Part shown: one piece after another, positions 24,178 through 33,811 of the stretch
How positions within the stretch are numbered: position 1 is the first letter of the stretch
How the letters are laid out: every line of letters begins with the position of its first letter
Assembly: GCA_947568835.1 (NCBI GenBank)
Contig: OX387611.1
Location: 1,988,001-2,052,000 of the forward strand
Reading direction: 5' to 3'
DNA: 64,000 bases
DNA from: Protonemura montana
Lineage: Eukaryota; Arthropoda; Insecta; Plecoptera; Nemouridae
Notes under the pieces: model-generated
Told to the model about the DNA's origin: nothing
Database searches by the model: none
What the model saw: the letters and a program-made list of their open reading frames with translations, nothing else
Position numbers and translations under genes: made by a program

Positions 24178-24297
24178 GAGATAATTGTTATTGTTATTAG
24201 AACTTATTATGAAATTACCAAGTAGTAACACAAATGACAGAATAAATAATCCCAATGAAGTGAGCATGCCAGCTGGATCTTGCACGCTGTGCATGCT

Positions 24298-24506
24298 CTA
24301 AATTGTAAAATGGTCTCGAACCACCCTCGCTCGGACCGCGTGGCCCTCGGCGGGAACCTGAAGCCCATGCGGCTGCGGCCCCGGACCGTCGACCACGGCA
24401 ACTCTTTGCCCAGGCAAATCCATGGGGTCAAACATCGGGTGCGGATTCGGCACACGGTAGTGTATCCCGATGTTGTGGATTACTGCAATCGTGTTGATAA
24501 TTTGGC
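24298..24506 (-). pseudogene. Harbinger (HARBI1-like) transposase, last exon
   Basis: After an AG acceptor (24508-24507) the frame reads IINTIAVIHNIGIHYRVPNP, matching the CAVLHNI helix near the end of PIF/Harbinger transposases, and runs 69 codons to TAG at 24,300-24,298. GC content is clearly above the surroundings. The upstream catalytic exons with the DDE residues are not recognisable in the next 500 bp, which are AT-rich. Convergent arrangement with the zeste-type gene fits a two-gene Harbinger element. It may be a remnant, or the rest may be displaced. Confidence 0.6.
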
Positions 24507-25068
24507 CTGCATAGAAAACAGCACGAATTATAACTTTTCTGCATACCTATCTTGATTAAAATAATCAGGGAGATTTTTATTTATTTCAAAAATATATCAA
24601 TGGAGGACCTGTAGATATTATGAGATGATTACTGAGTGTAGGTATATTATATAGGTGGGTATATTTATATATTTATACGCGGCATCAGCCGGCAACCCAA
24701 AGCGACAAGCTAATAATATTGAACCGCTTTGGGGAATTATCTCCAGTTTTATGGATTCAAATAAATTCTGCCAAGTGTTCACCTGATGAGTTTTAAAGCA
24801 TGGCTGACGCATGCGTAAGGTACCTAATAAATTTACTATGACTACAAGTACAGCATCCTACTATGAGTAGGGGAAACAACATCAATCAATAAATTAACTA
24901 ACTTTTGCAGTAACAAGTTAACGAAATTATAAATCAGCTAAACTTTAATGAATACTGATTACCGATCACTTAGTGAGTACCATATAAATAGTGAATACTT
25001 GCTGATCAGTAAGTGCAATGGTAAAAGGCAAGTCTTAAAGAAGTCTCTTGAATTGTTATTTTTGGCAA

Positions 25069-25676
25069 TTATTTAGACTGATCACGATCTTGGTTGTGAT
25101 TAACAAATAGCAAGGCATCTGCCATACTAGGGATCAATCTAGAGCGCATCTTGTTAATCAAAAGCCCTGCCTGCGAAAAGTGGCGCTCGCTTGCGACGGT
25201 AGTTGCTGGTGTTCCCAGGAATTTCTTGGCTACCTGTGCCAGCCTGGGGAAACGCTTGACGTTATCACGCCACCACGAAAGTGGATCCACAAAATGGCCA
25301 GCCATGGGTTCTTCCAGGTATCTCTCGACCTCTACTTCTACGGTCAGCACAGCAGATCTAGGCTCGTCGCGAAAAAAGCAGCTGCTGCATCTTCAAGCTC
25401 GTTGCACCTGGCCCTCTTCTCTGCTAGGGTCTAGCTGTGCATCCGGCAAGAGTAGAGTCCTGGCCAATTGAACAATCTTGCGTCGAATTTCATCCTTTTT
25501 TTTCAGCAGGAATACCCAAAAGACCACTGAAGCGGGGGTCCATCGTCATGGACAGCAAAATGTAGTCCTGAAGTCGTGCCAGAAATCGGGTCTCGAGGTT
25601 TGGGACGATGTCAAGTCTGAAGGTCTTCACAACTGTGTGCTCATTTTTCTCTTCTTTGGTTTTTAGTTTCATGATT
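25069..25676 (-). pseudogene. hAT transposase, C-terminal part
   Basis: The first segment (25,672 to 25,490) gives LETRFLARLQDYILLSMTMD followed by PRF, the conserved region before the hAT C-terminal domain. After a degraded stretch with frame changes near 25,400, the segment 25,350-25,069 gives the dimerisation domain: FLGTPATTVASERHFSQAG then NKMRSRLIP and ALLFVNHN, the diagnostic hATC signature. A stop within the middle piece and frame changes show the gene is dead. Translation ends at about 25,069. Confidence 0.85.
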
Positions 25677-28612
25677 AAGGGATGTATGGGGCAAAGTGGA
25701 ATAGCTTTAGCTTGAGAACTATTTGTAAATTATATAGGAATTTCATGATAATGATTAATTGCATACTGGATAAATTTGTCATTTTACCACAGCTGTTTTT
25801 ATTTTATTATTTCAAGATAGCATGCATTTTCTATAAGAAATGTAAGATTTTCCAGACTCTTACATATTTCTCACTTTGCCCCACCCATGGGTCAAAGTGA
25901 AACATAAAAATAAATTAAATCGGCATGTTTAATAGTCATTTGGGTTATAAGGTATATTTTAATCAAGTAGGTGAAATTACAAGTTGTTTAATAAACCATT
26001 TTTAAAATATCGAAATAATTTGAAAAGCAATTTGCGTTGTATTTTAACAAACATAATACAAAATAGAATGCCTAACAAGTGTAACATAATTATGACATAG
26101 TACCTAGCACTGAGCTAGTTGCTTAATCTAAACAAAAATCACACACAAATTCCGCTTTGCCATCCCCAGCCCAGCCGCTACACTTTTCGCACCGAATCCA
26201 TTTTTCTGCAGATTTCGATTGCGAAAAAAGTTCGTTGCAAAACGAGCAAGTGGCATCTTTAAAGGCAGAAGCATGTAAAGTTTTTTTCTTCTTGCCATTA
26301 TTTTCTCGATTGAAGTCTAGGTGTTTCTTCACGCGTTTCTTTGTGAAATTCTTCTTTTCCTTCTGTCTCTCTTGCAATTCATTACGATATGGACTTCTTG
26401 TTATCACACAAGTTTTCCATCTGTTGCGCGATGGCTTTCTTGGTTGCCCGTTCGGTTTCATGGCAGCGTAACGGCATGATTTCATTTGGCGAGACTGAAC
26501 GATACACTTTTTTCCCCTTCTGAACAAGATGTTGACGAGCTTGCTTTGGATACCGCAACAACTTTAGGAACCTCTGAGTTGTCGTCAATGATACCCTCTT
26601 GAGCGAAGGCAAATTCAGGAAAGTCATATTCAATCTCGTCAGTCGCAAGTGGCTCGACGTGTTAGTTGTCAGCGTCAACTGCAGTCGAGACAGAGGGCAA
26701 TTCAGGTGTTGGACGTTCTGTTGTAAGAGCAGCCGCATAAGCTTTTTCGGAGAAAATATTTTCGTCGTATGGACAAATATGCCTGTTGCACGGAATCCGT
26801 TTATTGCATTTGGTTGGGTTGCTGCCTTAAAATAAGCTTTTCCAAAGAGCTCGCTCACTTGATGTACAGTTATCACTTTACCAGGATGGTTATACGCAGC
26901 CAGGTTTGACATTCTTGGGTGTAGAATGTACTTAGAAGTTCCATGAAAGAAACATCTAATAGTTGTAATCGATGCAACGTGTGTGACGTGGTTTGACTAA
27001 AATATGCACATGATTATTTCGAGCCATGTCAATGAGTTCACGGTTCTTCGTGTGCGTAGCGTGTCCGTCCAAGATGAGCAAAACAGGGTCACCTTCGGTC
27101 GGTTTTGTGTGCCGCAGAAAGCAAATATATCGCTTTGCATCCAGCCCGAAGGGTGGCACACTAACTCAGTGTCTGGCGGTGCTCCATTTAGCAAGGAATC
27201 AAGTTTTCGGGCTTGTGGAAAAATCAACAAAGGAAGTATATAATAGCCCGCTGCACTGAAACATATTTCTGCTGTTGTCAACGTTCCTCGCTCTGCAGAT
27301 GTTAGAATTACCATCTGGCGCTTGCCTTTTAAGCCAATAACCTTAGAGGGTTTGTTGGGCACCGTCATAATTCCTGTCTCATCAACATTAAAAATGCAGC
27401 TTGCCGAAAACCCGAACTTGTCAATTAGACCTCCTAACAATTGAAAAAACTTCCCAACGTTTGGCCTACTGAAAGCCGCAGCCCTGGCAGCAGAAGTTTT
27501 CTCAGGTATGCGAAAGGATAGCTGTACGTGCCGCTTCATGAAAGCACTCGCCCATTCCAGGCCTGCAAGTTTATTCTCCATGTCAAATGAATGGGTGATG
27601 CCGTTGCGTTCTACTAATTGGAATGCAAGACTACGCAGATCGAACGCTGTGAGCCCAAACAGCCGTGCCTCCATGTATGTACAGTGATTCGCTAGCTCGA
27701 GCTCTTGAGATTTGTTGAACACAGGTTTGAACCATCCAAGTGATTTCACTGCCAAAAACGTGGTAGGACCTTGTTTCCCCTCGTGCCGGCGCCTGTTTAA
27801 TGTTGCAAGTGGGACTCTAAACGCCACTGATGCCGCCTTATAACCCTAACCATTTCGATCAGCACCGAAAGCACCGACCATGGATTTCTCGTTCCAGGAT
27901 TGCTGCTCTGTCTTTCTTATAAAGTTTCTCACCATATTTGAGCTTATTTCCTGCAAGAAAATAAAGATTTGACTTTTCAAAGTAATCTCCTTCGAAGATT
28001 TAGGGCAAAAAGTGGGGCTAAATCTGAACTTTCTAGGAATATAGTCTTTAAATCAGCATTTCTCACCCTGAATTAACTCAAATCTTGCACATTCTGTACT
28101 AATTCTTATTATCAGATAGTTTATCGATAGTGTAGAGGCGTATACTTACAAATATCAGCTTGCTTCATCACAAAACAAATCAGATTGCATGTGCACATCA
28201 CAAGTGTAAAATTCCAGCTGCGATTTCACTTTGCCCCCACCTTTGTTGTAATTTCAATTGAATGCCATAACAAGGCTGTGGTGTACTTATACCTCACCGG
28301 AATTCAGTAGAAGAGATTTTTTTCATTATTTGGTAATGCAAATTGGAACCCCAACCAGGCTCTATTCTCATCGAATAGCAACAATTCGTTATTTTCGAGA
28401 GGACGGAATTAACATCAGCCACAGCAAAAATAAACTTTTCGCAATCAATTTTTCTACATTAATTCCATAGACGTCAAACTAAGGACCGTGGTTGGTGTTG
28501 CATTTTCAAAGGTTGGTGGATCGGTTTGCCGCGAAAAGATGAAATAATAAAAATAATACGGTAATGTTTCACTTTACCTCGCTATTCCACTTTGCCCCAC
28601 TTTCCCCTAAAG
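25677..28612 (-). mobile_element. Tigger/pogo-type DDE transposon inserted in the hAT element
   Basis: The ends are inverted repeats: left GGGGCAAAGTGGAATAG from 25,688, right CTATTCCACTTTGCCCC to about 28,603, with a less conserved outermost 8 bp. TA flanks both ends (25,677-25,678 and 28,611-28,612), the target duplication expected for the Tc1/mariner-pogo superfamily. The element is about 2.9 kb and carries one transposase gene on the minus strand. Confidence 0.85.
26123..27935 (-). pseudogene. Jerky/Tigger-like DDE_1 transposase, broken
   Basis: ATG at 27,935 opens a psq-type helix-turn-helix (FIRKTEQQSWNEKSM ... FRVPLATLNRR) with one in-frame TAG near 27,850. A CENP-B-type region follows (ANHCTYMEARLFGLTAFDL). 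The DDE_1 core shows IFNVDETGIM with the first Asp and, after a frameshift near 27,110, LLILDGHATHTKN with the second Asp. The region around the third acidic residue is degraded near 26,950. A further frame (26,912-26,382) has the C-terminal segment (FGKAYFKAATQPNAINGFRA). A last frame to 26,123 ends in a PHD-like cysteine cluster (CSFC, CEKCSGW, CDFC). At least three frame breaks make it non-functional. Confidence 0.82.
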
Positions 28613-28733
28613 CTGATACAGTAAAATATTGCTCCCCACAGAGCAATGTGTTTGCTTTTTTAAGCAGTTGCAGTGGTTTAACCAACCCCTTCATCAAAGC
28701 CCACTGCTCTCCTTTGATGACCAGGGTTAGGGT
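28613..28733 (-). pseudogene. hAT transposase, middle piece between two insertions
   Basis: Only about 120 bp separate the LTR element from the pogo-type element. The minus strand reads EQWALMKGLVKPLQLLKKA then LCGEQYFTVSAL, the usual hAT block before the conserved PRF region. It connects in frame to the piece ending at 31,772 and to the piece beginning at 25,676 once one copy of each target duplication (GGGT, TA) is removed. Confidence 0.82.
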
Positions 28734-28957
28734 TGTAACGTTCCCGCCACTTTGTGCGGTTAGTAACCTGTCCCTCCACCAGGGCAGGTAGGTAGGTACA
28801 GAGACGATCCGAAAGGGCTACAACCCCAAGGAGAGGCAGTTGACTTCGGTCCTCCGAATGTACCACCGGTCCGCCGGATTAACATCTCTTTGAATAAATC
28901 ATTGTTTTCATCCTATCTTTTGGCTTCGTTCTTTATTGTGATAAGCGAAACCTTACA
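28734..28957 (+). repeat. 5' LTR
   Basis: 224 bp with TG and CA ends. It contains AATAAA-like TTGAATAAATCATTG near 28,890, a likely polyadenylation region. Sequence matches the 3' LTR base for base as far as I can read. Confidence 0.9.
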
Positions 28958-28958
28958 T

Positions 28959-28976
28959 TGGCGCCCAACGTAATCG
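28959..28976 (+). promoter_or_regulatory. Primer-binding site
   Basis: TGGCGCCCAACG begins one base after the LTR. It is complementary to a tRNA 3' end and is of the type used by gypsy-like elements, probably a lysine tRNA; the exact tRNA is inferred. Confidence 0.7.
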
Positions 28977-29004
28977 AACCAGATTATTCATTCGTGTTTC
29001 AGTG

Positions 29005-29395
29005 TTTTTTGTGTAATTGTGCCGCGTCCGCGCCGTACTAAACTGACAATATTTGTGTAATTGTGCCGCGTCCGCGCCGTACTAAACTGACAATATTTTT
29101 GTAATTGTGCCGCGTCCGCGCCGTACTAAACTGACAATATTTTGTGTAATTGTGCCGCGTCCGCGCCGTACTAAACTGACAATATTTTGTGTAATTGTGC
29201 CGCGTCCGCGCCGTACTAAACTGACAATATTTTGTAATTGTGCCGCGTCCGCGCCGTACTAAACTGACAAAATTTTGTGTAATTGTGCCGCGTCCGCGCC
29301 GTACTAAACTGACAATATTTTGTAATTGTGCCGCGTCCGCGCCGTACTTAACTGACAATATTTTGTGTAATTGTGCTACGTCCGCGTTGCACGAA
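29005..29395 (+). repeat. Leader tandem repeat, 41-45 bp unit, about 9 copies
   Basis: AATTGTGCCGCGTCCGCGCC then GTACTAAACTGACAATATTT repeats about nine times between the primer-binding site and gag. Unit length varies by a few bases through loss of TGTGT. A minus-strand frame is open through it but is an artefact. Tandem leader repeats could affect packaging, translation or transcription; this is inference. Confidence 0.9.
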
Positions 29396-29414
29396 CTCGT
29401 AAACACCACAGAAA

Positions 29415-30302
29415 ATGGTGAAGACGCGACGAACGCGGGAAACCATGTCTGCAGAGAGTGCAACAATCTCTGAGGCGCTCATAACCATGTCGCAAGCTTT
29501 GGCCGCGATTAATACCAAAGTAAACAATTTGCAACCGCAGCCCGTCACACCCCAAGAGCGCACGTCCACACCCCCGAGGAGCGCACCGGCGGCGGCTACC
29601 CTGCCCATGCCACCAATAACCCTGCGACGCTTTGCAGAGGATGGTAAGGTCCATCCGAAGGAATTCATTAAACAATTTCAAAAGTACCTGACGGACTACA
29701 ATGACGAAGATATTATCGAGATTGCGATTAATCAACTCAACGGCCCCCCGCAAGACTGGGCGAATGCCATGTCTGACCAGTGGGCGACGTGGAAGGAGTT
29801 CGAAGAGGCCTTTTTATCCACGTACTGGTCGATGTACAAACAAGACGCGATTCTCGCAGAGTTTACAAACTCAGCGTATTCCAGAGAAGTGCACAATTCA
29901 ATGGCCCAGTTCCTCATCCATTGGATGGGGAAACTAAAGTACATCACACCACCAATTGAACCAGCCCGATTTATCCGACAGCTCATTTCTCTGCTGCCAG
30001 CAACCACGTTTAATATCCTGGCTGCAAGCAACATCAGCACCACCGCTGAACTGCTGCAAGTCCTGCAGCGAATGGACGAGGGAGCGTCACGACGCAGGCA
30101 CAGACAGATCGCCGTGGACACCACGCACCGACAAGCGACGCGACAACAGAACAACAGCAACAGCAACTGGCGTTCCAAGCCAAAAGATGAAATTCGCGCA
30201 CGAGTCCACCAGCTTTCCGCAATGTCGACTCTCGACATCGAGAGCCACGACGCCCCCAGGGAAAACGACGACGACCACGAGACGTCGGGAAACGAGTCGT
30301 AG
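29415..30302 (+). CDS. LTR retrotransposon gag
   Basis: ATG at 29,415 gives 295 residues. A basic start (MVKTRRTRETM) and proline-rich linker are followed by a retrotransposon-gag capsid region: ITLRRFAEDGKVHPKEFIKQ, AINQLNGPPQDWA and TWKEFEEAFLSTYWSMYKQ. The C-terminal part is basic and rich in Gln and Asn, ending in an acidic tail. No CCHC zinc knuckle is visible, so RNA binding would rest on the Arg-rich stretch. The stop at 30,300-30,302 overlaps the next frame, which is open in the -1 register. The ORF is intact. Confidence 0.82.
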   Translation: MVKTRRTRETMSAESATISEALITMSQALAAINTKVNNLQPQPVTPQERTSTPPRSAPAAATLPMPPITLRRFAEDGKVHPKEFIKQFQKYLTDYNDEDIIEIAINQLNGPPQDWANAMSDQWATWKEFEEAFLSTYWSMYKQDAILAEFTNSAYSREVHNSMAQFLIHWMGKLKYITPPIEPARFIRQLISLLPATTFNILAASNISTTAELLQVLQRMDEGASRRRHRQIAVDTTHRQATRQQNNSNSNWRSKPKDEIRARVHQLSAMSTLDIESHDAPRENDDDHETSGNES

Positions 30303-31348
30303 CTGCGCCTGAGACTTCCGAGCCGCCAGCCGAGACCGACCAGAAGGAAGTCACCACTGAACCAACAGAAGACACGTGTGGGATATTTTCCATCGGAATC
30401 GAAGGAAATCCACTCGCGGATTTGTGGGACGAAGGTCCGAAAGAACATGTTAGTACAATATGTGAAAACACATCACACATAGAGGCCGTGATCAATGAAG
30501 TCCAGATACGAGCCAGTCACGAAAGTGCGTATCACACGACATTACACATCGACGAATTACAGCCGTGCGTGAAAGAGCCAAACGAGAATATTTCACAGTT
30601 GGTAAAATCTTTAGCGGCAGAACAGAAAACTGACGAACAATTTAAAGTTATCGTTAGCGCGCTGCAAACGAATTCAGATTCGACGGCGACAGAGCAGAAG
30701 TTGAAAAGTGAAAACATCGTTCACGAAAACACGCGGTTTCATCGCGTGAGATACAAGCTTGTATGGAAAGCGTGTGCTCCCCATTCACTGATAAATCAAT
30801 TAGTGATTAACTATCATGAGGCGTATGGATATTGCGGGGCATACAAAATATTTTGCAAAATGCGAGAGTATTTTCACTGGCAAAGAATGCGACGACATAT
30901 CGTTAAAATAGCAAGATCGTGTGAAATTAGCCAGAAAGCCAAAATTCTTACCCACACACTAGGTGGAGAAATGTCATCCCTATTACCTGACCGACCAAAT
31001 CAGCTCGCGGCAACAGACCTTTTCGGCCCATTACCAAGGTCTCGAGGAGGAGTGATTTTCGTGTTAGTAATTTTAGACGTGTTTTCCAAACATGTGAAAC
31101 TTTATGCATTGAAGAAGGCAACGACGCAGGCAATTTTGAACCGTCTGACAGGCGACTACCTGGTCAACGTAGGTAGGTGCGAGAAGCTGTTGAGTGACAA
31201 CGGAAACCAATTTTGTTCGCGTCAGTGGTCTACCGCCTTAGTGAAAGAAAACATTCAGGTAGTTCACTCGTCGGTACGGCATCCGGCCAGTAATCCTAGT
31301 GAAAAAGTGATGAGTGAGCTAGGTAGGATGATTAGGAATCATGGATGA
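30242..31348 (+). CDS. LTR retrotransposon integrase-only pol
   Basis: This frame is -1 relative to gag and is open from before the gag stop, so expression by frameshift is likely; the exact start is unknown. The N-terminal 200 residues have no recognised domain, and no protease (DTG or DSG) or RT (YxDD) motif is seen. A zinc-binding-like region follows (NYHEAYGYCGAYK ... CEISQKAK), with the usual second His and second Cys replaced. The integrase core keeps all three acidic residues: ATDLFGPLP, LLSDNGNQF and the Glu of NPSEKVMSELGRM. Translation ends at 31,348. The pol gene has lost protease, RT and RNase H while keeping an open frame. Confidence 0.78.
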   Translation, partial: EPRRPQGKRRRPRDVGKRVVAAPETSEPPAETDQKEVTTEPTEDTCGIFSIGIEGNPLADLWDEGPKEHVSTICENTSHIEAVINEVQIRASHESAYHTTLHIDELQPCVKEPNENISQLVKSLAAEQKTDEQFKVIVSALQTNSDSTATEQKLKSENIVHENTRFHRVRYKLVWKACAPHSLINQLVINYHEAYGYCGAYKIFCKMREYFHWQRMRRHIVKIARSCEISQKAKILTHTLGGEMSSLLPDRPNQLAATDLFGPLPRSRGGVIFVLVILDVFSKHVKLYALKKATTQAILNRLTGDYLVNVGRCEKLLSDNGNQFCSRQWSTALVKENIQVVHSSVRHPASNPSEKVMSELGRMIRNHG

Positions 31349-31547
31349 ACGTGACCATGGAGAAACAACACAGAAGAATTAGCATTGTTTAGTTTGTTTA
31401 GCATTGTTTAGTCGTTTTAAGTAATTGCCGATGAGGGATTGTAAAATATATTCATTTTAATATTTAATTTATATTATCTATTCGTCTGTTTTAGATTAAA
31501 GCATGTACACTGTTCATTTTCCCCCTGCTTTAAATCTGGCGGGGGTA

Positions 31548-31771
31548 TGTAACGTTCCCGCCACTTTGTGCGGTTAGTAACCTGTCCCTCCACCAGGGCA
31601 GGTAGGTAGGTACAGAGACGATCCGAAAGGGCTACAACCCCAAGGAGAGGCAGTTGACTTCGGTCCTCCGAATGTACCACCGGTCCGCCGGATTAACATC
31701 TCTTTGAATAAATCATTGTTTTCATCCTATCTTTTGGCTTCGTTCTTTATTGTGATAAGCGAAACCTTACA
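31548..31771 (+). repeat. 3' LTR
   Basis: 224 bp, starting TGTAACGTTCCC after the purine tract GGCGGGGG and ending CCTTACA, followed by the GGGT duplication. It matches the 5' LTR. Confidence 0.9.
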
Positions 31772-32770
31772 GGGTGGATCCTTGTTTTGCCATTTCTTTT
31801 TCTTCCAACAAGTGGCCCAGTGTCCAACGGTGTTGGAGCATTCAGTCAAGAATATCGACGATGGATTTCCACCGGCTCTTGCAGTACTGTATGAGCTTAG
31901 TTGGGCTGGGGGTTGTTTTGGCTCTTCAAAAAATCGGCATTTTCACTGGTGCTATGGTTTAAATGGCCTACCAAGTGACTAGCCGCATTCACCATTTTTT
32001 GGATTGGGTGATTGGAAATCGCCTTCATGCCCATTGCATCGTTGATGCAGAGCTGCAAAGTATGGGCAGCACACCCAATGTCAACGCCAGTGTTCATGTG
32101 CGTAGCAGTCTTCGCGATGTTAGCAGCATTGTCATGCACAATTGCCACAACTTTTTCCGTTATATCCCAAACCTTAAAATTTAAATACCAACATCAGCTC
32201 GTCTTCCAGGAACTGGCTGGTATGTCGTTCGGTGAGATGTACTGTCGCCAGGACAGGAGTCGCAAGTTGGAACTCTGTCGTTACTCGTTACGTATGAAGC
32301 AGTCACGGCCGAATAGCCATCATTGGCGCACGATGTCCATGGGCATCAGTTGTAATAGCAACTTATTTTGCACATGACAATTCAACTTGTATGGCCGATT
32401 TGATATTCTCGGCCTTTTTGACGATTATTGCTTTTATGCCATCGGAGTTCGTCGGCTTATAGTGCGGTTCACAATAGAGCATCAAGTCTCATGATGTTTG
32501 GCTACCATTGCTGCAATCAAATTGGTATAATAGCTGCCTGCCTTTGCTCATCACATGGACGTCCTGATGTTATTCCCATCATGTCAAGCTTCTCCTGGTT
32601 ACCACTTACAGTCGTCGTTGCGCCTATGCCGTGGATTTTTAAATGTTTTATCATAACAGATGTGGACGAACCACTGTATACTAGCTTCTTCTTGTATTCC
32701 TTGCACACCACTCTTCCCTCATTCTCCACGATGCGGAAGTGGTTCCAAGCATAGGATTAGGAACTCTTTT
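31772..32770 (-). pseudogene. hAT transposase, N-terminal part with BED finger
   Basis: The minus strand from about 32,755 reads GRVVCKEYKKKLVYSG and IKHLKIHG, a BED-type zinc finger keeping one Cys and the His pair but with Tyr where the second Cys is expected. After degraded sequence, 32,148-31,897 gives AIVHDNAANIAK, IGCAAHTLQLCIND and HLNHSTSENADFLKSQ, the conserved hAT region with the first catalytic Asp in VHDNA. The end reads MLQHRWTLGHLLEE, matching the hAT TRWNST block, and stops abruptly at the LTR element. In-frame stops show decay. Confidence 0.82.
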
Positions 32771-33254
32771 TATTCACCATGATTTACTTCAGCTACGTTC
32801 TGACTTGTCTTTGGATCTAGCTAGATCTAACTACCACAGACGCCGGGCGTCGACTTAACTGTCAAGTTGCACTGATATCTGAAATGGCTCCGAGACTTGT
32901 CTTTGGCCGAGATTCTAGCGGTGAGTCAGCTGTTTGGGTGGAGGGGTAGTGCGAGTGGTAGCAGTAGCTGTACTGGTTTGGAAGAGAGGGGGGGCATTCG
33001 AGCGCGTCCAATCGGCTGCGTGGCTAGAGAGGTAGGGTGAGTGAGGGCACGGTACACGCGCTACACCGTCCGGAAGCCGGGAGGGGAACATCACCGCGGT
33101 GATTCAAGCTAGCGCGGTGGGGTACAGCAGTGTAAATTCCCTGACGAAAAAACGAACAAAACCCGGATCCCAAACGTTGGAGCCGGGTTCGTCATTACCC
33201 GGAACCGACCCGGTTATCCGAAGACATCCCTGCCCAGAGAGTTTATTTTAGAGC

Positions 33255-33530
33255 AGCCTCACAGGCCAATATATTCATTTAGATCTCCTGCTATAAGTAC
33301 TTCTGTATTGTTTATATTTATCCATCCCCTCTTTTGGTTTTTCGTAGTTTTTAAATTTTGCTTTATGTCCTGGTGCTGCAAACATTGATAAAATTACCAG
33401 ATTTTTTGCCTTGATTTTTTTAACTACCGCTAAAAGATCCATCTTGGTTATGTAATAGTCAATGATTTTTTTTTTGCAACTCATTTTTTGTTTCAATATT
33501 AAGTACCCAACGCCAACAGGCTGAGAAAGA
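33255..33530 (-). mobile_element. LINE endonuclease remnant of a different clade
   Basis: The minus strand gives LVILSMFAAPGHKAKF and, after a small frame change, NNTEVLIAGDLNEYI, the APE-type endonuclease motif around GDLN. It differs from the 19 kb element, which has CGDFN. It lies between the hAT end and UBA3. Confidence 0.55.
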
Positions 33531-33811
33531 AAAAAAACATTAAAATTTAAAATTCGTTCATTTAGCGCGCGTGAGAAGCGTTTTTAGTGACCGGTTCGTG
33601 CTGCGGCCTAGCAGCAAATAATAGAAGCATCGACATGACTGAAAGACGCTGAAAGGTCATGTCTATATTACCCGGCGATCGCGGCCGCAGTTCCCGGGCA
33701 TGTCATCACAGTTTCTCGCACTCGCACCGACCGGCTAATAACCTCAAAGATTTCATTTGAAATCGATTCGTAGCGACTTGACCATTTGAAATTTTGTTTA
33801 TAAACACGACA

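Larger units (their letters stand above)
28734..31771 (+). mobile_element. Ty3/gypsy-type LTR retrotransposon, about 3.0 kb, lacking RT
   Basis: Two 224-bp LTRs (28,734-28,957 and 31,548-31,771) start TGTAACGTTCCC and end CCTTACA. By eye they are identical. A GGGT duplication flanks the element (28,730-28,733 and 31,772-31,775). A primer-binding site follows the left LTR and a purine-rich GGCGGGGG tract precedes the right one. The interior encodes gag and an integrase, with no visible protease, reverse transcriptase or RNase H. Identical LTRs indicate a recent insertion, presumably with enzymes supplied by a relative. No envelope gene is seen. Confidence 0.9.
25069..33232 (-). mobile_element. 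hAT transposon split by two later insertions
   Basis: The minus-strand hAT transposase is in three pieces: 32770-31772 (N-terminal), 28733-28613 (middle) and 25676-25069 (C-terminal). Between them sit a gypsy-type LTR element and a Tigger/pogo-type element. With inserts and target duplications removed, the frame continues across both joins. The upstream end of the element is probably at 33,232, where the minus strand begins CAGGGATGTCTTCGGATAAC, a typical hAT terminus, next to a candidate 8-bp duplication CCCAGAGA at 33,233. The other terminus was not found. Confidence 0.82.

Noticed and set aside
24561-24580. Second hAT terminus at CAGGGAGAT
   Set aside because: Only six bases match the other terminus and no CCCAGAGA duplication lies beside it.
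28734-31771. Endogenous retrovirus with envelope
   Set aside because: No envelope-like ORF, only 3 kb with gag and integrase. Structure is that of a non-viral LTR retrotransposon.
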